Shown: piece by piece, positions 24,692 through 32,472 of the stretch
Layout: every line of letters starts with the position of its first letter
Position numbering within the stretch: position 1 is the stretch's first letter
Source: Ekhidna sp964289745
GTDB lineage: Bacteria > Bacteroidota > Bacteroidia > Cytophagales > Cyclobacteriaceae
Reading direction: 5' to 3'
DNA length: 64,000 nucleotides
NCBI GenBank assembly: GCA_964289745.1
Contig: CAXYMM010000001.1
Span: forward strand, 1-64,000
Notes under the pieces: model-generated
The model's input: only the letters and a program-made list of their open reading frames with translations
Databases searched by the model: none
Told to the model about the DNA's origin: nothing
Translations under genes and position numbers: made by a program

Positions 24692-25795
24692 ATGCAAAAA
24701 AAACAAGGTAAATACTCAACGATTCATTACAATAGCTATCTACAGCTAGACGCCATATTGGGTGCTCAGAATCTTCGAAGTGAAAAGGTTGGTGAGCGTT
24801 CCGCACACGAAGAAATGCTCTTCATTATCACACATCAAGCTTATGAATTGTGGTTTAAACAGATCATTCACGAGCTTAAGTCGGTAGCTAGGATGTTTGG
24901 GAAAAAGAACATAGACGAGCGCAACATGGGCGTAGTCGTGTCAAGGCTCGAACGAGTAGATAAGATTATGGGACTGCTAGTACAGCAAGTAGAAGTAATG
25001 GAAACAATGACACCATTAGATTTTTTGGATTTTAGAAATTACTTATTTCCGGCATCTGGTTTTCAAAGTTTTCAATTCAGAATAATCGAGAACCTTATGG
25101 GTCTTTCCGAAAAAGATCGCACTATCTATGGCAATCACCACTATGCAGCCTTTTTTCCAGAAGACCAAAAAATAGCCTTGGAAGCCATCTCTAAAAACGG
25201 AACATTGTCTGACTTTATCGAGCGTTGGTTGGAACGAACCCCTTTTATCAATGTCGATGATTTTGATTTCCTAAAGCTGTATAAGCAGGCCGTCGAGCGA
25301 ATGATTGCAAAAGAACAGGAGGCAATAAGAAGCTCGGGTTACCTATCGGCGGAAGAGAAAGAAATGCGACTCAAAATGTTGGGTACGCGCGACACTTTCT
25401 TCCAATCTGTCTTAGACCCTAAAGTACATGCCGAGCTTAAAGAAAAGGGTAAACTCACGTTTTCGTATGAAGCAACGCTTGCCGCACTCTTCATTAACTT
25501 ATACAGAGATGAACCCATACTTCATCTTCCTTTTAGGCTATTGGGGATATTAGTGGAGCTAGACGCTAAGTTTACTACTTGGCGCTATCGACATGCACAA
25601 ATGGTATTGCGAATGCTAGGTAAGAAAATCGGAACCGGAGGATCTTCAGGGTATGATTATCTGATCGAAACCGCAATGGAACACACGTTTTTTTCCGACC
25701 TACACCATATTTCGACCCTTCTGATTCCCAGATCTGAGCTACCAAAATTGCCAGAAAACGTAAAAAAAGAATTGAACTTCTACTTCACAGCGTAA
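24692..25795 (+). CDS. kynA: Tryptophan 2,3-dioxygenase
   Basis: A 367-residue heme enzyme that opens the indole ring of L-tryptophan to N-formylkynurenine, the committed step of the pathway. Family motifs: YNSYLQLDAILGAQ, then EEMLFIITHQAYELWFKQII, which carries the substrate-contacting region and the distal histidine, DFRNYLFPASGFQSFQFR, and near the end FTTWRYRHAQMVLRMLG with the proximal heme-ligand histidine, plus GGSSGYDYL. All are intact. It is the first functional gene of the operon; the next frame starts one base after its stop. A kynurenine formamidase for the following step is not found in the window. Confidence 0.97.
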   Translation: MQKKQGKYSTIHYNSYLQLDAILGAQNLRSEKVGERSAHEEMLFIITHQAYELWFKQIIHELKSVARMFGKKNIDERNMGVVVSRLERVDKIMGLLVQQVEVMETMTPLDFLDFRNYLFPASGFQSFQFRIIENLMGLSEKDRTIYGNHHYAAFFPEDQKIALEAISKNGTLSDFIERWLERTPFINVDDFDFLKLYKQAVERMIAKEQEAIRSSGYLSAEEKEMRLKMLGTRDTFFQSVLDPKVHAELKEKGKLTFSYEATLAALFINLYRDEPILHLPFRLLGILVELDAKFTTWRYRHAQMVLRMLGKKIGTGGSSGYDYLIETAMEHTFFSDLHHISTLLIPRSELPKLPENVKKELNFYFTA

Positions 25796-25796
25796 T

Positions 25797-26095
25797 ATGG
25801 AGACCCTTGAAAATTATATCGGTGGTAAACGGAGAACAGCTCGAAGAGCAGCATGCATGGATGTAAATAACCCAGCAACGAGTGAGGTATGCGCCCAAGT
25901 TCCTGACTCTTCGCAGCAGGACATGGAGGAAGCAATTTTCGCCGCTAAGGCGGCTTATCCAAAATGGCCTGTTACTTTGAGTGAAGAACCCCTTTTGGTG
26001 GTATGAAAAATTTAGGAGTTGGGCGAAAAGGCGGCTTTGTTACGCTACGTTTTTTCACAGCATCCAAAAACATATGCATAGATTACCGTATATGA
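25797..26095 (+). pseudogene. Internally deleted 2-aminomuconate-semialdehyde dehydrogenase
   Basis: The two ends of an aldehyde dehydrogenase survive. From 25797 the start METLENYIGGKRRTARRAAC leads into DVNNPATSEVCAQVPDSS and EEAIFAAKAAYPKWP, the usual ALDH N-terminus, which stops at 26006. Overlapping in another frame, GVGRKGGFVTLRFFTASKNI followed by CIDY and a stop at 26095 is the family's C-terminal GREGG-x-x-SL-x-FFT-x-x-KN block. About 400 residues, including the catalytic cysteine and NAD-binding core, are gone. The operon position between tryptophan dioxygenase and 3-HAO/ACMSD identifies it as the enzyme that would oxidise the ACMSD product. Confidence 0.88.
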
Positions 26096-26114
26096 AATTT
26101 TAAACTTTAAGAAT

Positions 26115-26630
26115 ATGTCTGCACCACTTAATACAATCAACTTTAAAAAATGGATCGAAGAAAATAGGGACTTGTTGAAGCCCCCTGTTGGGAACAAGGC
26201 GATCTACAATGAAGACTTCATCGTTATGATAGTGGGCGGTCCCAATCAACGAAAAGATTACCACTTCAATCAAACACCAGAGTTTTTCTATCAGATCGAG
26301 GGAGACATCTTATTGAAAATCATGGTAGATGGCGAGCCCAAAGATATTCATATCAAAGAAGGGGAAATTTATTACTTGCCATCAAATATTCCGCATTCGC
26401 CAGTCAGAGGTGCCAATACGGTAGGGCTTGTTATTGAGCAAAAAAGAGCCGAGGGAATGAAAGATGACCTGGCTTGGTTCTGTGAGAATTGTCATCACGA
26501 ACTCTACAGAGAGTCCTTCACATTAAAGGATATTGAGACAGATATGCCAGGCATTTTCAAACGCTACTACTCCAACCAGGCGTTGCGAACATGCGATAAA
26601 TGTGGCACTGAAATGCAACCCTTAAAATAA
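26115..26630 (+). CDS. nbaC: 3-hydroxyanthranilate 3,4-dioxygenase
   Basis: A 171-residue cupin dioxygenase that opens 3-hydroxyanthranilate to 2-amino-3-carboxymuconate semialdehyde (ACMS). Catalytic Fe(II) ligands are in the first cupin motif (KDYHFNQTPEFFYQIEGD, histidine and glutamate) and in YLPSNIPHSPVRG (second histidine). The bacterial-type C-terminal rubredoxin-like metal site is complete: WFCENCHHEL and LRTCDKCGTEM give two CxxC pairs. Length is normal. It begins 19 bases after the stop of the dead dehydrogenase. The start at 26115 is an ATG with an AT-rich leader. Confidence 0.96.
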   Translation: MSAPLNTINFKKWIEENRDLLKPPVGNKAIYNEDFIVMIVGGPNQRKDYHFNQTPEFFYQIEGDILLKIMVDGEPKDIHIKEGEIYYLPSNIPHSPVRGANTVGLVIEQKRAEGMKDDLAWFCENCHHELYRESFTLKDIETDMPGIFKRYYSNQALRTCDKCGTEMQPLK

Positions 26631-26651
26631 TCCAAAAAGTACCATTAGATT

Positions 26652-27728
26652 TTGAGAATAAACGGACACTCACACCTACTGCCATATCCAGAGCAGATCC
26701 CGTCCTACCTCAAGGAAAAGGAAATATTCTGGATCGGTGAGGATAGGCAACACATGCTTCAAAAAGGGTGGCGACGCCCCGTTACGGATTCCAGCTTTTT
26801 TCTAGATGAAAAACTGAATTGGATGGAAAAAAACAAGATTGACCATGCAGTAATCTTGAACCTATCACAATTGTATGGCAATGGGCTACGCATTCACGAC
26901 ATGAAGTATGCCCTAAGGTTTCAAAATGATTTCAATGCCCAAACTCAACATGATTATCCTTCCAAGTTTACCTGTGGGTTTGTTGTGCATGCCGGCTTTA
27001 TAGATGGAGCATGCTGGGAAGTCGAAAGGTGTGTCGAGGAGTTGGGATTGCGTGTGCTATGCCTTCCAACCCACTATATGGACTCCATCGGTACTTGGAG
27101 AGGAATTTTTGACATAGAAACTGCGCCCCTTTTTGAATTGGCAAATAAGTACGAATTAGCCGTTGAGATTCACCCGTACGATGGTGAAAAGTTTATTCAC
27201 TTGCAAAACAAGTCTTGGAGGTTTCACCTGATCTGGATGTTAGCACAGTGTGCTGACGCCTACCATTTCTATACATTAGACGGCCTCTACGAGAAATATC
27301 CGAAGATCAGGGTATGTTTTGCTCATGGAGCGCAATTGAGCCATCTCAATATCGGAAGAAGAACGCAAGGTTTTGATGGCAGACCTGATTTATTTGCAGG
27401 TCAGGAGCGTCCAAGTAAGGCAATTGGTCACCCCAATATTTTTTTTGATACACTTGTACATGATACCTTATCGTTAGAAATTATGATACGTCGACAAAAA
27501 GGATCTGATCAAATTTTATCAGGGCTAGATGACCCCTACCCACTAGGGGAAATGGAAAGCGAAAAGCAATCCTCCTACCCGGGAAAACTATTGGATCTCG
27601 CAGTAGAAGAAGGAATTATCACCGAAAAACAGCACGAAGAGATTTGGAATGAAAATGTGGTGAGGTGGCTCTTTGGAAAAGAGCATCGTGAATTCATTAA
27701 TCGAATAGGGCAGCAACAGCATGCTTAA
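26652..27728 (+). CDS. 2-amino-3-carboxymuconate-6-semialdehyde decarboxylase (ACMSD)
   Basis: A 358-residue amidohydrolase-superfamily decarboxylase. It removes CO2 from ACMS to give 2-aminomuconate semialdehyde, which diverts the pathway away from quinolinate and NAD. Zinc-site motifs are INGHSHLLPYPEQ (H-x-H), a central LAVEIHPYDGE histidine, CFAHGAQL, and the aspartate of SGLDDPYPLGEME. The first in-frame start is a TTG at 26652, with a stop just two codons upstream; no ATG is available, so either TTG is used or the original start has been lost. It overlaps kynureninase by eight bases. Confidence 0.92.
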   Translation: MRINGHSHLLPYPEQIPSYLKEKEIFWIGEDRQHMLQKGWRRPVTDSSFFLDEKLNWMEKNKIDHAVILNLSQLYGNGLRIHDMKYALRFQNDFNAQTQHDYPSKFTCGFVVHAGFIDGACWEVERCVEELGLRVLCLPTHYMDSIGTWRGIFDIETAPLFELANKYELAVEIHPYDGEKFIHLQNKSWRFHLIWMLAQCADAYHFYTLDGLYEKYPKIRVCFAHGAQLSHLNIGRRTQGFDGRPDLFAGQERPSKAIGHPNIFFDTLVHDTLSLEIMIRRQKGSDQILSGLDDPYPLGEMESEKQSSYPGKLLDLAVEEGIITEKQHEEIWNENVVRWLFGKEHREFINRIGQQQHA

Positions 27729-28995
27729 TAGACTAGAATCAGATAATACCCGGGAACGTGCGATCCTTCTGGATCAAGAGGATTCTTTGTGCTCGACAAG
27801 AGAAAGGTTTCATATTCCAACACAAAAAAATGGCAACCCGTACGTCTACTTATGTGGAAATTCACTAGGTCTTCAACCAAAACAGACAGAAACCTACATT
27901 CAGCAAGAACTTAAAGATTGGCAAAACCTCGGAGTCGAAGGTCACGTCCATGCTAAAAACCCTTGGATGATCTACCCCGAGTTTTTAACTGAAAAAATGG
28001 CCAAAGTAGTGGGGGCAAAACCGTTGGAGGTCACAATGATGAATACCTTAAGTGTGAATCTGCATTTATTAATGGTCTCCTTCTACCAACCTACAAAAGA
28101 GCGTTATAAAATCGCAATAGAGTCAGATGCATTTCCTTCCGATCGGTATGCTGTTGAATCCCAGCTGCGCTTTCATGGCTACCCCCATGGGCTGGTGGAG
28201 TTAAAACCCCGAGAAGGAGAGACACTACTGCGCCACGAAGACATAGAACAAACCATTGAGGAGCAGGGCGATAACATAGCTCTTATTCTCATGGGTTGTC
28301 CTAACTACTACACAGGGCAGGTCTACAATATTAATCGTATTGTGGAACTAGGTCATATGAAGAGATGTAAAGTGGGGATAGATTTGGCACATGGTGCTGG
28401 CAACCTTCATCTCAATCTTCATGATGCTAATGTTGATTTTGCCACTTGGTGCACTTACAAATACCTAAACAGTGGCCCCGGTAGTATTGGGGGGTGTTTT
28501 ATTCACGAACGACACGCAAGGAACTTCGATCTACCCCGACTAGCCGGTTGGTGGGGACACAATAAAACCACACGTTTTGGCATGCGAGATGCTTTTGATC
28601 CTATCCCCGGCGCTGAAGGATGGCAGTTAAGCAATCCACCGATTTTATCATTGGCTGCCATTCGGGCATCGCTCGATATCTTCGATGAAGTAGGCATGCC
28701 CGCCTTGGTCGCAAAGTCAAGAAAGCTGACGGGCTTTTTAGAAGAACTACTAAAAGAGTTGGGTGATAAAGTAACGGTAATTACCCCTCAAAACCCTGAA
28801 GAAAGGGGTTGCCAGCTATCCATTCAGGTCCATGGAGCGAATGGAAAAGATATTTTCAAAATGATAAGGGAAAAAGGAGTGATTGCAGACCAGCGCAAAC
28901 CTAATGTAATGAGGATAACACCTGTGCCATTGTATAATTCATTTAAGGATGTCTCTCTTTTTGTAAAAATGCTTAAAGAAGCGTTGGCTGGGTGA
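27721..28995 (+). CDS. kynU: Kynureninase
   Basis: A 424-residue PLP enzyme that cleaves kynurenine or 3-hydroxykynurenine to (3-hydroxy)anthranilate and alanine. Landmarks: YLCGNSLGLQPKQTE near the N-terminus, IDLAHGAGNLHLNLHD with the PLP-binding aspartate, and TWCTYKYLNSGPGSIGG with the Schiff-base lysine. The WWGHNKTTRFGM segment and the C-terminal RKPNVMRITPVPLYNSF are typical. It overlaps ACMSD by eight bases and is followed six bases later by KMO, so translation is probably coupled. Confidence 0.96.
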   Translation: MLNRLESDNTRERAILLDQEDSLCSTRERFHIPTQKNGNPYVYLCGNSLGLQPKQTETYIQQELKDWQNLGVEGHVHAKNPWMIYPEFLTEKMAKVVGAKPLEVTMMNTLSVNLHLLMVSFYQPTKERYKIAIESDAFPSDRYAVESQLRFHGYPHGLVELKPREGETLLRHEDIEQTIEEQGDNIALILMGCPNYYTGQVYNINRIVELGHMKRCKVGIDLAHGAGNLHLNLHDANVDFATWCTYKYLNSGPGSIGGCFIHERHARNFDLPRLAGWWGHNKTTRFGMRDAFDPIPGAEGWQLSNPPILSLAAIRASLDIFDEVGMPALVAKSRKLTGFLEELLKELGDKVTVITPQNPEERGCQLSIQVHGANGKDIFKMIREKGVIADQRKPNVMRITPVPLYNSFKDVSLFVKMLKEALAG

Positions 28996-29000
28996 GATAA

Positions 29001-30347
29001 ATGAAGAAGAAGGAAAAAGTATTAATAGTAGGAGCTGGTCTTGCGGGCTCATTACTGGCTATCAAAATGGCAAAGAGAGGGCATCAGGTGGAGGTGCATG
29101 AAAAATTGCCCGACATGCGCAAGAACAAGATAGGTACAGGTCGATCCATAAATCTGGCACTTTCGAATCGTGGACTCAAGGCGCTAAAAACGGTCGGCCT
29201 GGAAGAGGAGGTATTAAAGAATTGTATAGGCATGAAAGGCAGGCTGATTCACCACGTAGACGGGATCACAAGAATGTCAAAGTACAGCGGGCGAGCGGGC
29301 GAGCTGATTAATTCTGTCTCGAGATCCGGTTTAAATAGCTTCTTGCTAAATAAGGCCGAGGAGTTTTCCAATGTGCATCTTCACTTTGATTCTCAGTGCC
29401 AGCAAATCGACTTGGAACAGTGCAGCGCGCGCTTCCTTAACTCTAAAAAGAAAAGTACTATTATAAAAGCCACCGTTATTTTGGGTACCGATGGTGCAGG
29501 ATCAGCAGTCAGGCAGAGTTTGATGGCTAAAACCACCCAGCTTCTTTTTAATTTTTCTCAAAATTTTCTTCGGTCAGGATATAAAGAATTGGAGCTTCCT
29601 GCTGCAGCGGGCGGAAGTTTCAGAATGGAAAAAAATGCACTTCACATCTGGCCTCGGGGCAAGTTTATGATGATCGCATTGCCTAACCTAGACGGCAGCT
29701 TTACCGCTACGATGTTTCACCCCTACGATGGTGAGGGTGGGTTCAATACCTTGAATTCGAAAGAAAAACTCCTAGCCTTTTTTGAAAAGTACTACCCAGA
29801 TACCATCGCCTATTTTCCCAATTTAGCAAAAGAATATTTCGGCAATCCCACAGGTATTTTAGGAACGATCAAGTGCTACCCGTGGCAGGCCAATGGCAAA
29901 GTAATGGTATTAGGAGACGCAGCTCATGCCATTGTGCCGTTTTATGGACAAGGGATGAATGCAGCACTAGAAGATGTACGAATTTTCGATGAGACCCTCG
30001 AAAAAAACAGTGGTAATTGGGCAACTACTTTACAGGAATTTCAGGATATACGCGTAGAAGATACAAACGCCATAGCGGACCTTGCAGTCGACAACTTCCA
30101 TGAAATGCAAGAAAAGGTAGCAGATGAAACTTTTATTAAAAAAAGGAAAATAGAAACGCAGCTAGAGCAAACCTATCCAGACTATTATGCTAAGTATTCC
30201 CTAGTCACGTTTAGGGACGATGTGCCTTATAGCGAAGCGTTGCGCCGCGGACGAAAGCAAGACGAACTGCTTTTGAATATCTGCGATCAGGTCGATATTG
30301 AGACCCTCTCCCTAGACAAAATTTACCGACAGTTGCAAAACATTTAG
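29001..30347 (+). CDS. kmo: Kynurenine 3-monooxygenase
   Basis: A 448-residue FAD-dependent aromatic hydroxylase that makes 3-hydroxykynurenine with NADPH and oxygen. The Rossmann motif is VLIVGAGLAGSLLAIKMAKR, followed by the KMO hallmark GRSINLALSNRGL, then GTDGAGSAVRQSL and the second FAD motif VMVLGDAAHAIVPFYGQGMN. The C-terminal FRDDVPYSEALRRG segment is also family-typical. It is the last gene of the operon, and a hairpin follows its stop. All catalytic motifs look intact, in contrast to the two deleted operon members. Confidence 0.96.
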   Translation: MKKKEKVLIVGAGLAGSLLAIKMAKRGHQVEVHEKLPDMRKNKIGTGRSINLALSNRGLKALKTVGLEEEVLKNCIGMKGRLIHHVDGITRMSKYSGRAGELINSVSRSGLNSFLLNKAEEFSNVHLHFDSQCQQIDLEQCSARFLNSKKKSTIIKATVILGTDGAGSAVRQSLMAKTTQLLFNFSQNFLRSGYKELELPAAAGGSFRMEKNALHIWPRGKFMMIALPNLDGSFTATMFHPYDGEGGFNTLNSKEKLLAFFEKYYPDTIAYFPNLAKEYFGNPTGILGTIKCYPWQANGKVMVLGDAAHAIVPFYGQGMNAALEDVRIFDETLEKNSGNWATTLQEFQDIRVEDTNAIADLAVDNFHEMQEKVADETFIKKRKIETQLEQTYPDYYAKYSLVTFRDDVPYSEALRRGRKQDELLLNICDQVDIETLSLDKIYRQLQNI

Positions 30348-30353
30348 CTATAA

Positions 30354-30396
30354 AGACGCCATCTGTTCCTTGTCAGGAATATAAATAGGTGGCGTT
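30354..30396 (+). terminator. Hairpin behind the kynurenine operon
   Basis: CGCCATCT and AGGTGGCG pair in an eight-base stem with one G-T pair, enclosing an inner TTCCT/AGGAA stem. Only a short ATTTTT lies about ten bases downstream, so it is either a weak terminator or an mRNA-end stabiliser. It starts five bases after the kmo stop codon. Confidence 0.5.
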
Positions 30397-30683
30397 AACT
30401 ATTTTTACACGCCCAACGTAATGTTGCAATCTTTCCAAAAGGAAGATTTTGGGGCCGGTCAAAACAGGGGCATCCCTCAATTTTTACGCCAAGTAAATCA
30501 ACCCTCATGGAAACGATGTTATCCAACTGATGATAAATAGCCATAAGAGAATATGAGCACGCTAGTCGAAAAACAAACCCATATTATTATTTTAAATTAA
30601 ATCTGTTTGGAAATATAATCTAATGCGATTATTCTTGTGTTTTAATTTAGATCATAAAGAATATCATGATAATTTTTACAAAA
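30397..30683. other. Spacer upstream of the first PKD lipoprotein
   Basis: Nearly 290 bases without a gene. No fossil is readable. Its last 80 bases contain the upstream element shared with the second lipoprotein gene (annotated as a repeat), which is probably the promoter. Confidence 0.4.
30606..30644 (+). repeat. Upstream element shared by the two lipoprotein genes, copy 1
   Basis: The stretch TTTGGAAATATAATCTAATG followed by CGATTATTCTTGTGTTTTA aligns without gaps with 33453-33491 in front of the paralogue, with identity strongest in TTATTCTTGTnTTTTA. It lies 40 bases before the start codon and is likely the common promoter or an activator site, conserved through the gene duplication. Confidence 0.55.
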
Positions 30684-32351
30684 ATGAATATTCAATCAAA
30701 TAAAGCCTTTCAAATAGTTACGCTTTGCTCAATCGCAATCTTATGGAGTTGCAAGAAAGATGAACAACCTATCCCGAAAGCATCTGCTGCTTTTACAAGC
30801 ACTGTAGACGCACTAACTGGAGGCGTTGTAACCTTTACAAATACTTCTGAAAACGCCACCAGCTACGCTTGGGATTTTGGAGATGGAAATACTTCAAAAG
30901 AGAAGAATCCAACAAACAAGTACACGGAGAGTGGTAATTATACCGTAAAACTCACCGCTACAAATACGGGCGGGTCTGATGAAGAAACGAAAACCGTTAT
31001 TATCAAATTAAAAGGAACGGCTACGGATACCCAATTAATTGCGAATTTTATATTCGAGTTGGACGAAGAAGGTGTTGTAAAATTCACAAATACTTCTGAA
31101 AATGCCACCAGCTACGCTTGGGACTTTGGAGATGGAAAAAAATCAAATACGAAAGATACTACCTATAAGTTCATTGAGAATAAGGATTATGCGGTAAAAC
31201 TCACCGCTACAAATAGTGCGGGTGAATCGGCTGATACAACTAAAATCATTACCATTACTAACGCACTGCCAATTGCCTCTTTTAAATTTTCTAAAGACCC
31301 TCAATTAGTAGGAGGTACTATAAACTTTGAAAACACGTCTAAAAATGCCACCAGCTACGCTTGGGACTTTGGAGACGGAAACACTTCAACAGACGAAAAC
31401 CCCACCCATTCGTTCACTAATAAAGACAGCACCTACACGGTAAAACTCACCGCCACGAATAAAGATGGATCGGCGGACACCACGCAAACGGTGACCATTG
31501 AGGGTGTCATTACCATAGCCATAGCGGATTTATCTCAATTAGCTATTTTGGAAAATCGCCCTAAAGGCACTCTCATCGGGGAGATCACGGCGACCGTAGC
31601 CAATTCGGAAGAAACGCCCGTTTATTCGATTACGAGCCAAAGCCTAGCAGGAGCCATTGCTTTGGAGGGAAATAAAATGGTTGTTGCCGATTCAAGTAGC
31701 TTTGATTATAAGACGAATACGGAGGTCACGGGCGAAATTCAAGCGACAGTAGGGAGTGTTTCGGCTACGGCAGCTTTTACGGTTTCAATAGAGGAAGTAG
31801 TTAATATCCCAGATGCAAACTTCAAATCCCTTTTAGTAAAAGATCTAGATATAAACACCAATGGGGATGGGGAAATTTCAGCACCGGAAGCCCGAGCATT
31901 TAGAGGAACGATTAATGCAAATCTTAGTGAAATTAAAGACGCTACTGGAATTGAATATTTTATAAATCTCACCCGACTTACTCCTTTTGGAAATTCATTA
32001 ACAAAAATAAACGTTTCTCAAAACACAGCACTTACTATACTTTATTTAGGCTACAATCAATTAACAGCCATTGATGTTTCTAACAACAAAGCACTTACTG
32101 AGCTTCATTTAGAGAACAATCCATTAACAGCCATCGATGTTTCGAACAACACAGCACTTACTCGGCTTCTGTTAAATGACAATGATGACTTAACAAAGGT
32201 TAATCTTGCCAATGGCAATAACGATAAGCTTACTTCTTTAAACTTGGAAAACACCCCTAATCTAACCTGTGTGCAAGTGGATCAGCTGCCTATTCCAAAT
32301 GGATGGCGATTTGATAATGAAGCCGTTTTTCAAACAACGGAGTGTAATTAA
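30684..32351 (+). CDS. PKD/cadherin/EF-hand/leucine-rich lipoprotein, copy 1
   Basis: About 555 residues from the ATG at 30684. A lipoprotein signal ends in the lipobox IAILWSCKKDEQ. Three PKD domains follow (each with NATSYAWDFGDG, ending TVKLTATN), then a cadherin-like domain (about 280-375: LAILENRPKGTLIGEITA...FDYKTNTEVTGE), an EF-hand-like calcium loop DINTNGDGEIS, and a short leucine-rich solenoid of ALT-L-L--N-LT-IDVSNN repeats, capped by a cysteine-containing end CVQVDQLPIP...TTECN. It is presumably an outer-membrane surface protein for binding a polymer or partner cell. Its paralogue lies beyond an insertion sequence. Two alternative starts exist; 30684 gives the best signal peptide. 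Confidence 0.85.
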   Translation: MNIQSNKAFQIVTLCSIAILWSCKKDEQPIPKASAAFTSTVDALTGGVVTFTNTSENATSYAWDFGDGNTSKEKNPTNKYTESGNYTVKLTATNTGGSDEETKTVIIKLKGTATDTQLIANFIFELDEEGVVKFTNTSENATSYAWDFGDGKKSNTKDTTYKFIENKDYAVKLTATNSAGESADTTKIITITNALPIASFKFSKDPQLVGGTINFENTSKNATSYAWDFGDGNTSTDENPTHSFTNKDSTYTVKLTATNKDGSADTTQTVTIEGVITIAIADLSQLAILENRPKGTLIGEITATVANSEETPVYSITSQSLAGAIALEGNKMVVADSSSFDYKTNTEVTGEIQATVGSVSATAAFTVSIEEVVNIPDANFKSLLVKDLDINTNGDGEISAPEARAFRGTINANLSEIKDATGIEYFINLTRLTPFGNSLTKINVSQNTALTILYLGYNQLTAIDVSNNKALTELHLENNPLTAIDVSNNTALTRLLLNDNDDLTKVNLANGNNDKLTSLNLENTPNLTCVQVDQLPIPNGWRFDNEAVFQTTECN

Positions 32352-32364
32352 AAAAGCGCATCAC

Positions 32365-32395
32365 TGCCTAAGCTCCGTAGAATGGGGTTTAGGCA
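32365..32395 (+). terminator. Terminator after lipoprotein copy 1
   Basis: TGCCTAA and TTAGGCA form a seven-base stem around a loop containing GGGG, followed by AACTATTTTTTAC. The block AAAAAAGCGCATCAC just before it recurs after the second lipoprotein, so the 3' ends are also paralogous. Confidence 0.65.
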
Positions 32396-32472
32396 AACTA
32401 TTTTTTACTAAACCAGCGCAACGATTCCCTTTAAGCTATACGAATAAAAAAATTCTTTTTTTATTAAATTTA

